DNA of 64,000 nt from Chloranthus sessilifolius. Taxonomy: Eukaryota; Streptophyta; Magnoliopsida; Chloranthales; Chloranthaceae. The notes under the pieces were generated by a model that worked only from the letters and a program-made list of their open reading frames with translations, was not told the origin of the DNA and did not search any database. Shown piece after piece: positions 12,573-24,000 of this stretch. Within the stretch, counting starts at the first letter, position 1. Each line of letters starts with the position of its first letter. A program made the translations under genes and the position numbers. The stretch lies in assembly GCA_021018995.1 (NCBI GenBank), contig CM037584.1:171386317-171450316 (forward strand), given 5' to 3'.

Positions 12573-13093
12573 TAAATCAAGGAGTATAGCTAGTCAGAGA
12601 AGCAAATCCATAATGAAGTCTGCATGCATACATCAGCAATCAGGATTAGGGTTATGTAGATGTCCTGACTAGCCATCTATGTCTCAATTTAAGGATTAAG
12701 CTTCATTAATGACCATAGACTACATGTGTATAGTAGAAAACTCTGAAAGAGTACAGGGAATTGGAAAAACTACAATTTGATGATCAAAATATATCACCCT
12801 TCAATTGAACCATTAAATAATGATTGCTAATAAAGTAGCAACCAAGAAACATCCAAAATTAAAAACCTTGATATACGTTAGGTATTTTGGATTTTAGTAA
12901 AAGGCTAACCATCCATTTTATCAATATGATAAATAAACAGGAAAGGAAAGGAAAGGAAATTGTAGGTATACCTATATTAGGACACATGAAGCACCAAGTG
13001 TTTCACTTGCACTTTCAGATGCAAATAGGAACAAAGAATATAGGTAATAACAACTGTCCTGTTTGAGCAAAAAAAATAAGCCAATGTTCGCAC

Positions 13094-16000
13094 CTGACAT
13101 TCAGGTTGTCCTATTCTTTCGGGGTAGCCTCCCTTAATCCTAGCAGCAGCAACAGCCTGGGATTTAACAGGACCTAATCTAATTCATCAATTCAATACAA
13201 CTCTGGGCATGTAAATACATTCAATAAAGCATGAGATCTAATATTTAATAAATGATGCATATAACCAAAAAGAACTATATGATATTACAATGAAGCAACA
13301 TTAGAACCATTTGTAGAATTGTGTGCCGCCCTTGTGCAGAGGTGATGTGAATTTTCTCCAAATAATTCCAATTTAATCAATTGACACCATTACTAATCAA
13401 CTTTTCAGACAAAAAAAAAGCATCATGATAAAGAGACCATTACAAATAAATAAAAAATTTAAAAGCTTGAAAGTATAAGTGAGATCACGATCGAGGCTTT
13501 AGTGAACTAGCAATAATTACCTAAAAAATGTGTCAGCTCATCGAGGCTAGCATTTGATTGTAAAGAAAGAATGAATCCCCTAGAACAATCTTAGTAAATA
13601 TACATATATATAGAGAAGAGAGAGAGAGAGAGAGAAAGAGTAGTGTATAAAGATAGCATCCCTATCAAAGGACGAAGAAGAAGAGTGCCAATAATAGGAA
13701 TCCTTGGAAAAGACAATCACAAGTAGCAATTTTTGGACAAAATAACGCGAGTGAATATAACCTATAGACATGTTGATAGCCAATCTTGATTGTTTAGCAT
13801 GGGCCTAGTAAATGAGATTTACATCCATATTTGTAGTGATGAGATTGCCATAGAAGAGTTCAATACATTGAGAAAAGAAGAAGATGATGTAGACTGTGGA
13901 GCAAGAATTTCAGCTCACTTAATGGCTGAAACCATACGACAAATTTTGAAATCTATTCAAGAATTGAAACTCATTTTAACATGTATAAGGCACCCCAGAA
14001 ACTGATATACGCAATCACTTGATACGATGTGTGAACATCTAAGTTGACATAAAATTGAAGGGGTACAAGAAACAGTAGGATAAAATAACATATCTAAGAG
14101 TGCATTTGGAAGCACAATTTTTTTGGTGTTTATTGCAGCATTATATTATGGAAACTTTCAAAATGCTAAATGATCAATAAACGCATATCTGACTCACTAC
14201 TTGTAGATACTTATTATTACTGTAATTTTACGTTGACTCATCCTTCATGACTCCACTAAGACTCCTCTTGGGTCTAATCCCTTCTTCTTTCATCCGTATT
14301 CATAGAGACCTTGAGATAAATGATTGAATTGGAGTTTTATGACACGAAAAAAAAAAAAAAAAAAAAAAAAAAGAGACAACAATCTTAGGCTGAAATTGAG
14401 CCACCACGATCTAGAAGTTCAGGCACGATAAAGCAAGCATGATTGAACAACCATGTCTGATGCAGGGAACTAAGAGGAGTCCGAGACTCACAAAACAGCC
14501 ATTAAAGAAGCTGATTCAGGGCCGATATCGAGCAGGGTTAGGTGCAGGTTTCTGAAGCCTTTCTATTGTGTGCAGATTTTTGGAGCAGTCTCTCCTGAAG
14601 AAAGCGGAGGCATTGAACCTCACGTGAACACATTAAGCGATCCCGTGAGGCAACGGGTCAATGAGACACTAAGTCTCGAAAGAGCCTGAACCTCACACGG
14701 TCACTTGCTGATCGCGTGAGAGAGGAGGGAGGGATACCAAGATTACTCTCCAGGACTAAATTAAGATCGCAGGCCCTTTTTAATGATTTCTTTTCCTAGG
14801 TTTTAGGGGTTCAGGTTTAGTAAAATAAGAGTTACTAATTGTTGCTTAGAGTCCAAGTCAACTAGGGCATTCGATTAGAAAATTTTTATTTGTTTCCAAT
14901 TAGGAAATAGGGAGACCTGAAATTAATACAGCTTGTTTATTATTTTTTCAACAGAATATTTTACACAAATTATTGAATAGAACTTTTATTTTCTGCGACT
15001 GGTGCACTGTTGCTGTACGAGGTGCTCACCTCTCCCAATAGAAACTCCCAGTTTATGCAGGGTTTTGATGTGTTATTCTATGTGCTATTGCTGCTGCTGT
15101 TTTATATTATTCTGCCGCTGAATCTCTATCTGTGTTAGCACCTTTATTACTGAAATACATTATCTGGGGTGTGGGTGTTAAGACCATATATCTCTGCCAT
15201 CAGGTGTGCTTACATCATTCAACACTTTATTTACATCACGGCAGTTATCATCAGAATTTTACTATTAAATGCAACCAGTGAACAGTTATTTTCACTCAGA
15301 ACTTAGACCGGAACCTACTGCTACTGTCACATGTCTTAGCACAGGGTTTTGAATCGACGACAGGTCCTCACCATCGTTAACTCAGCTACCCAGCTGTTCT
15401 ATCAACCCCATTCAGTTTTATCCATTGGAGCATTGTGGGTTGCAGTTCGAATTATTTGGTATCAAAGAGGAATTACGTCTTCGGTAATGGTCGATAATGC
15501 ACCGAGAAGGGAACCAACAATGAACCCACACATTGAAAGGTTGGGAAATATGATGGGACTGTTGTTAGAAGACTGGAAGACTATTGTTAGACCAGAACCT
15601 ACTGCTACTGTCACGTGTCTTAGCACAGGGTTTTGAATCGACGACAGGTCCTCACCATCGTTAACTCAGCTACCCAGCTATTCTATCAACCCCATTCAGT
15701 TTTATCTATTGGAGTATTGTGGGTTGCAGTTCGAATTATTTGGTATCAAAGCGGAATTACGTCTTCGGTAATGGTCGATAATGCACCGAGAAGGGAACCA
15801 ACAATGAACCCACACATCGAAAGGTTGGGAAATATGATGGGACTGTTGTTAGAAGACTGGAAGCGCTCAATCGTGACAGAGATACGACATCCGAGATCGA
15901 AGGAGGCAATTCCAGGGATGAACAAATATGGAGCAACCCATTTTCCACCCTCTTTTCCGAAGGAGGGCTCCAACTCGACATGTCGCAGAAAATACACAAC

Positions 16001-18030
16001 CATGAGCACAAAAGTAATTATGGCATAAAGGTGGATATGCCAGAATTTCACGAAAGGTTAAATCCAAACGAATTCATTGACTGATTCAGAAAGGTCAAGA
16101 ATATAATAGACTTAAAGGAAGTTCCAGATCAATGACGAGTAATGTTTGGTTACCAAGATCACTCTAACATGATGGGAGGATATTCAGTCGGATAGCCTTC
16201 GCTGCGGGAGGGAGAAAATTTTAACATCTGAAGAGCATCTACGATGAAGATTTCTACCGGTTAGCTACGTCAGAGATCTCTACTAATGTTGTTAGAAGCT
16301 ACAGCAATGTGATAAAAGTGTTGTACAATATACATAAGAGTTTCATCTTCTAAATACTCAGGTAGATGTTAACAAAACTGAAGAACAAAGGGTAGGGCAT
16401 TACATTAACGGCCTATGGAGCCAGATCTAGGATGAAATTGTGATGCATGATATGTGTGGGTCGATGATGCATATCGACGCGCAATATGGGTGGAAGAGAT
16501 GCACACAGGTCTAGGATAAGATTGTGATGCATGATATGTGTGGGTCGATGATGCATATCTACGCGCATTATGGGTGGAGGAGATGCACACAGGAGTTCTA
16601 CCTGTAAAACATTCAAGAAAAGTGGTCTACTCCGTTGCTAAAGAAGTCTACATCAACTCAAGTGGAGTGTAGTCATGGTAAGGCAATCCAAATTAGTGCA
16701 ATGAACCCATCAAACCCTCGCCAAGGGAAAGGAGGACCAGACCAGGTTGCTTCCCTTACACGGCAATTGTTTTCGATGTCGTTAACCGGGGGACTGATCC
16801 TTCGAATGTCCTAAGCGTCAAGCCGAAGTTTAAGTTAATTTGGCCGAGGAGGAAGAAGTCAGTGAAGAAGAAAACATGAAGGAAATAGAAGTGGATCAAC
16901 ATGCTGAAACTTTGTGATTCGAAGAGCCATGCTCACATCTCCAAAAATTGTTGATGATGATTGGTAGCTTCACTCCAACATTTTCCGGTCTAAGTGCATT
17001 AGTGGTGGACGGCTATGCACCACCATCATTGACAAAGGAAATAGCGAAAATACCGTATCACGGGAGATGGTAGATAAACTAAAGTTGAAGGCAGAAAAGT
17101 ACTCGTGGCCTTGCAAGATCCAATGGTTCAAAAAGGCAGGAGAGGTAATTGTTATTACTTGCTGCTTAGTTTCTTTTTCTTTTGGTAAACGATATGTGGA
17201 TAAAGTATGGTGTGATATGGTCCCCATGGACGCATGTCACATATTGCTTGGTCGCCCGTGGCAATATGACTGACGTGGTACACATAGTGGAAGGAAGAAT
17301 ACTTACTTCACGAAGGATGGATGGAAGGTGGTATTGTTGTCACTTAGGGAAGGATCTCACTCAAATCCCACAAGGAGGAGGGCGAAAGCTTTCACAAGAT
17401 GCATAATATCTTAGCGGGCATCAAGGAGCCAGGCTGGTCTGGGCATTAGTAGCGAAGAAAAGTGTTGACCCGGCACTTATTCCTAGTCCTATTCAAACTC
17501 CTATCAAGTAACATGAAGATATTACGCTCGCCAATGGGGCTGCCACCAATGATGCAAATTCAGCATCATATTGGCATCATATCGAGGTCAACATTGCCTA
17601 ATCAACCGCACTATCGAATGAGTCCGAAGGAGTATAATGAGTTGCAGTGGAAAGTGTCTGAGCTTTTGGAGAAGGGATTGATTCAAGAAACCATGAGCCT
17701 TTGCGTTATCCCCGCTCTTTTGACGCTTAAAAACGGATGGAAGTTGGCATATGTGTGTTGATAGTTCCTCCATCAACAACATAACTATAAAGTACTGGTT
17801 ACCTATCCCACTGGTTGTTGACATCTTGGACATGTTACATGGTGCAAAGTTTTTCTCGAATATTGATTTAAGAAAAGATTACTATCAACTCTGAATCTGC
17901 CAAGGAGATGAGAGAAGACAGCTTTCCAGTGTTCTTAAAATCGTTGGGCGGGTTCGGGCGGTCGGGGGGATGTTCGGGCGGAAAATGCTAGGCGGCGCCC
18001 GAGCGGGCACCCCAAGATCCGGGCGGCCGC

Positions 18031-18083
<53 letters not shown>

Positions 18084-21000
18084 CACTTGCCAGAATAGGA
18101 AGAAGAAAAAAAAAAGAAAATAACAAAAAAAGAGTTGTGCTCACTGACCAGTTGCCGAAAAAGTGTTGTGCAAGATCATAAAAAACTGAGGAAGAAGAAA
18201 AAAAACAGAGGAAGAAGAAGAAAAAAATAAAAATAAAAAACTGAGAAAAAGAAGAAAAACAAAGGAGATAAAATAAAAAACAAAAAATTGGGGACTGGGG
18301 GGACCCGGGCGGGTCCGAAGAGGCCCCGGCAGCCTAGGCGGGCGCCCCAAATCTGGTTCGCCCAGGCCTAAACCGGGGAGCCTGAGGGCCCGAACCGCCC
18401 GGGCGGCCGCCCCGAGGGATTTTCAGAACATTGTCGCTTTCAAAACTAAAGATGGGCTTTATGAGTGGTTGGTTATGGCTTTTGGTTTATCCAATGCACC
18501 AAACACTTTTATGAGAATGATGACTCAAAGTGCTTATTAGATCTTTCATGGGGAAGTTCATGGTGGTTCATTTTGATGAAATTTTGGCAATTAATGCTAC
18601 TCTCAAGGAGCACAATTAACACTTGCACCAAGTTTTAGATGTTTTGCGTAAAGAGAAGCTTTATGTGAATATAGAGCTTTATGTGTTCATTCCTCAAGGA
18701 CAGCTAGGGGTGCAGATTCGGTTAACCAAAACAAAATTTTGGTTTTCAGGTCGTTTTCTGCAAAACCGAACCCTAACCAAAACATTTTGGTTTTGATTAA
18801 CCGAGCTTTTCACCTCACCTCCCCCCCCCAAAACCGGAATCAAACTAATCCGATCCAATTTTGGTTTCGGTCTGTTAGGTTTTCGGTTTTTCTACATTAT
18901 TTTTTTATTTTTTCAATTTTTTAAATTTTGGGGGTTTTTTGGTTTTTTTTTCAGTTTTCTTACCCCACCCAGCTGGTTTTTAGTTACCGAACCGGGTCGA
19001 ATAGGTTCGGTTTGGTGTCGGTATTTGTCTGGTTCGGAAAGCCCGGTTTTTTGCGTTACGGTTTTTATTTGCACCCCTACGGACAGCATGGTGTTTTATG
19101 GTTTGCTGTCCACAGGAGTCCAAGTAGATGAAAAAAGATGAAAGCAATCTTAGAGGAGCCTATACCCCGAATTATTAACAAGGTATGTGGTTTCCATAGT
19201 TTGGCTACTTTCTACTACTGGTGCAATCAAAATTTTAGAATTATTATCGCACCGGTGACCAATTGCGTAAAGGTGGGACGCTTTCAATGAACTTCTAAAG
19301 TCGAACAAAGTTTTCAACTTATTAAGAAGAAAATGATGGAGGCACACGTGCTTATGCTTCCTAATTTTGAAAAGGTTTTCGAAGTGGAATGTGACGCATT
19401 CGTAGGTGTAGGGCAGTCCTAAGCCAAGAAGGAAGGCACGTGGCATATTCTAGTGAGAAGATTTATAATGAGAAGAAGAGGTATTCTACCTATGATGTAA
19501 ATCTCTATGCGGTGGTGCAAGCCATGCGGCATTGGCGGCACTATTTGATCCAAAGAGAGTTCATACTCTTTTTCGGTCATGGAGCATTGAAGTATTTGTC
19601 GGTATAGAAGAAGCTCAATCACTGTCATGCTTAATGAACAACTTATTTACTACAGTACAATGCAGTATGTAGGGGGCAGCTCTACTTAGTACCTTATCCA
19701 TGGAAGTCTTCGTGTTAGAAGTTCTCCAGAACCTCTACAAAGATGATACATATTTCAGCCTTACACTACAAAAAAGTCAAGAGAGGAGTGGTGCTACAAC
19801 CGAATATATTTTACATGAATGGTTGTTGTTTAACAGGATAAAATTTTACGTACCGAAAAGTTCCCTTGGAGAGAAGGTTATGGTGGAGTTGCATAGTGGT
19901 GGGCTTGGAGGACATTTAGGAAGGGATAAAACACTTTTTCGAGCTGAAAATAAATATTATTGGTTGAAATTGAGGAGGGATGTGGCTTGATTTGTGGAGC
20001 TGTGTCATATGTGTCAGGTTTCTAAGGGGCACGCACAAAATATTAGCCTTTATACTCACCCAGTTCCTAACGCACAATGGGTGGATGGATATTAATATGG
20101 ATTTTGTTTTGGGTTTTCTGAGGACATCAAGGGGCATGGATTCCATATTTGTAGTGGTTGACCGATTCTAAAAAACGGCACACTGCATCCCGTGTAAGAA
20201 GATAATGGATGCTTCTCATGTGGCCAATCTACTCTTCAAGGAGATCATACGCCTATATGGAGTTCCGAAAACTATTACATCGGCTAGAGATGTGAAGTTG
20301 TGAGATACTTTTGGAGGTCATTATGGAAGAGGATGGGGACAATTTACAATTTTCTAGTGCCTGTCATCCACAAACTGATGAGAATGGAGGTGGTGAATCG
20401 TAGCTTGGAAAATTTACTTCGGAGCATAGTTGGTGAACAGATGGCTCAATCGGACCAACCTATCCCTCAAGCGGAATTCGCTTACAACTCAGTCAATTAC
20501 ACTACAGGATGAACACCATTTGAGATAGTTTATGGGCGTCAACATGTGTTAGATCTAGTTCCTCTACTGATTCGGGGTCGAAATAGTGATGATGTCGAAG
20601 CTTTTGCCAAACACATAAGGGAGATTCAGTAACAAGTGCGACATCAAATTCGTGAAAACAACGAAAAATACAAAAGGGCAGCCGATGAACATCAGAAGGA
20701 AAAGGTGTACAAGGAGGGAGATCTAGTGCTGGTTTACTCTCTAAACTAAATTAAGATCGCATGTCTTTTTTATGATTTCTTTTCCTAGGTTGGAGGTTAA
20801 GGTTCAGCAAAATAAGAGTTGCGATAATTGTTGCCTAGAGTCCCAGTCAACAAGGACATTAGTTTAGAAAGTTTTTATTTGTTTCTAATTAGGAATGTAG
20901 GGAGACCTAAGATATATACAGGTTGTTTATTATTTTCAACAGATTTTCCACACAGGTTATTGAATAGAACTTTTATTTTCGGCGACTGGTGCACTATTTC

Positions 21001-24000
21001 TGAATGAATTGTTAGACCTCTACCAATATAAACTCTCGGTTTCTACAGGGTTTTGACTTCTTATTCTCTGATTTATTTCTGCTGCTGTTCTCCATCATTC
21101 TGCTGTTGAATCTCTATCGTGTTAGCACCTTTATTACTGAAATACATCTCTTTTATCTGGTTTGTTAAGACTTTCGTTCCGCCATCAGGTGTGTTTACAT
21201 TATTTAACACTTTATTTATATGACAATAGTTTTATCATAACTTTACTATTAAATAGGACCAGTGAGCAGTTATGACCTTCATTCTGCCATCAGGTGTGCT
21301 TACATTATTTAACACTTTATTTATATCACAGCAGTTATTTCACCCAAAACTTAGATCAGAACCAGCGATTATTATTGCTGCAATGCTCTGTGTCATAGCA
21401 TAGGATTTTGAGTCGGCGGCAGGTCCTCACCGTCGTAAACTCGGCTGCCCAGCTATCCTATCAACCTTGTTCAGTTTTATCTATTGAGCATTATGGGCTG
21501 CGGTTCATATTACAGTCAAACAAAACTATCTAGTAGCCACCATCAAAGTCATGATTGAGAGACATGGATGAATTTGACAACACCCCCCCCCCCCCCTCCC
21601 CCCCTTCCTTTTCCTTGGCCTGAACTAGAATTTGAAGAAATGTGTTCCTTTTCAGCACACCAAGAGAATAAATGTGGACCTACACCATAACCAGATGTAG
21701 AGCAAAAATCATTCAGGCATACACAATCGTACTTGTAGATGGAAAGATTTATAGGGACAATGAGCAATTACAGGTGAGCATTGCAGGAAGATGGACCCAT
21801 AGAAATATAACTAATGGGGAAAACAAAGATAGAAAAAAACTAAAAAAGAAACATATTGATATTGGAGACATTGAAGCCATTACTTCTGTATGTGTGTTTC
21901 ACTAAGAGTACATCATAGAAAATAATACCAATGACTACAACACAAATTACAAGAGTACCCTTAAAACAAAAGACAAGGAGATAAAAGAATAAAAAGAACA
22001 TTATAATAAGATATGCAACAGACAAGGATAAACAACAAGGTGTCGTATATCGCTTCATAGGAATGCCTACATTTCTAGTGGCAAGAAGGAAGTAAAAACT
22101 AGTCTTATGGAATAAAAATATTCAAATTTATATAGTTAAAATGTGAACAAAGATAGTTTAGGCATGTGCTAGTGTTTACCAGCTTCCTATTTGGTGGGTG
22201 ATTGAATCGACAAGCCATGCCATATCTGCATAAGCCGGTCCTGATATAATAAGCACAGTCTGGCGCTTCTGGACGCTCAGGATAGGGTCCAGATTCCATA
22301 GGTTCATCAGATCTCAAGTTCATTTGCCACATTCTATCTGCGAAATTATAATGAAGTATATTTGAGATACACACAAAAAAATTTATATGATCTGTCAAAA
22401 TTGTTACAAACTTCACATGTTTAACAATGATAATTATAAACTCCTTTCCATGATCATCAATAAAATTTTGAATTGACAAAAAAAATGACTTCCACCACTC
22501 ATCATCATGAATGGTGAAAGTTGGTTAAGCACAACCACCATTTATGATGAAAAGTATATTGAGAGAAAAACATTTGAAGAGAAAGCTCAAGAATAGGGAC
22601 AAAAAAATGAAAACCTGATTAAAAATCATTTGAGAAAAATGATCTGCACTGGGCTTAGTCCATATTTTTGCCCATCCAAAATATATAAAAATTGTATAGA
22701 AATACAAGAGGATTTTTTATGGGAAAAAACAAAATAACAAAACTATAATAATTGGTGATGAGTGTAAAATTGGTACCAATACTATCAAAACAGTACGATT
22801 AAAAGTGAATAATATGGATTTTAATTCAAAACGTACAACTAAAATGTGTGATTCAATTGAAATCCATATATATAAATAAACAACTAAATAATATCCTTGT
22901 TTTATGCTATTTTTTGGTTTCTTTTGTTGTAAAAAGGTCCTATAAAAGGTAGTAAGGAAGTCGTAAGGATAACTAATATCTTAAAATCATGAAGTTCTTC
23001 ACCCATTGTTCTAAAAATGTTAACATAAAAGTTGCATCTCAGATGTTTAGCTAGAATTTCAAGTTGGCATCACTGTTCGTTAAACATGTTGATATGATCT
23101 AAAATATTAATTTGGGAAATCATGGTCTGTATAACATAGAAAAGCAAGATAAACACATGGTTAGTTCCTGTTCTTGTATTCTCATATTCTTTTCTTTAAT
23201 TTGGCAATTTTTAAAAATCATAAAGTAATTAATCCGTGATTCTAAAAAATTTGCAAAAAAGTTAATATATCTAAGATGTTTGGCAAGGGTTTCATGTTGA
23301 TTGACTATTCTGTAAATCCATGTTGATATGATTTAAAGTGGTCAGGACCAAGCCTCAAGAAGCGGAGGCTCTGACTTGGAATCCCACCTCTTGTTGGCCA
23401 CTCGCAGGGATTTCCTACTGAGTGGTACGTGTGATGTGTGGGTGTTTCACGTACCAAGGGAATTAGTCAGGTGCTCTAAAAGGCCGGATACCCTGTTATC
23501 ATAAAAAAAGATATGATCCCAAATGGTGATCTTGGAAATACTAGTTTTTTAGGTAAAGAACAATTTTTGGATTTTCCTAGTTTTTCCAATAAATCGGTCT
23601 ATTTTCATGCTTGGCTACATTAGTAAAGTTGTAATTAGTATGTTATATACTTTTCGATGTATTATATCATTCATTAATCATGATTAATGACATAAAAAAA
23701 CATCAACATGCTCAATTACTCATATAACTTTATTTACAACGGTGCGTAAATGGACCCAATGCTCATAACTTATCACTTTGCTATGGAGTCTAAGGAAGAA
23801 GAGGAGAGCAACATATGATGGTGACAACAATGTTGGCATAGCGAGAGGCGATACTACTGCTGCTTGAAACTTTAAGTTTGTTTTCTGAATCTCTTGATTT
23901 CATTTTTGCTAGTTTGAAGACTACAATTCAAATTAGCTTATTTTTCTTAACTATATGACTTATGAAAATGCTAACATCAATAGTTACTTGCTAATTTAGT

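Larger units (their letters stand above)
15771..20745 (+). pseudogene. Gypsy gag-pol remnant
   Basis: Gag begins [14 protein letters not shown] at 15,771 and continues with a [12 protein letters not shown] stretch near 16,040. A zinc knuckle at 16,768-16,809 keeps three cysteines (CFRC ... C) but has stops and no histidine. Protease pieces occur at 17,020-17,275 ([18 protein letters not shown], then [11 protein letters not shown]). Reverse transcriptase starts near 17,590 ([20 protein letters not shown]), is cut by a MITE at 17,927, and resumes at 18,434 ([20 protein letters not shown]). RNase H pieces lie at 19,250-19,640. Integrase lies at 19,890-20,620 ([11 protein letters not shown], then [12 protein letters not shown], then [10 protein letters not shown]). 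Stops occur throughout. Confidence 0.88.
14662..21514 (+). mobile_element. Ty3/gypsy LTR retrotransposon, full structure but dead
   Basis: The LTRs align from about 14,740 to 15,456 and from about 20,735 to 21,514, sharing stretches such as AACTTTTATTTT and ACTGGTGCACT. Between them lie a tRNA-iMet-type primer binding site, gag, protease, reverse transcriptase, RNase H and integrase in Ty3/gypsy order. The left boundary is uncertain: GTCAA at 14,657-14,661 before TGAGACACT matches GTCAA at 21,515-21,519, a possible 5-bp duplication that could be chance. The coding part is broken many times and holds two hAT MITEs. The whole element sits in intron 2 of the CCCH gene, in the opposite orientation. 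Confidence 0.85.

Noticed and set aside
21549..21767. Glycine-rich minus-strand frame
   Set aside because: The glycine run comes from a C-homopolymer at 21,583-21,603; no other support.
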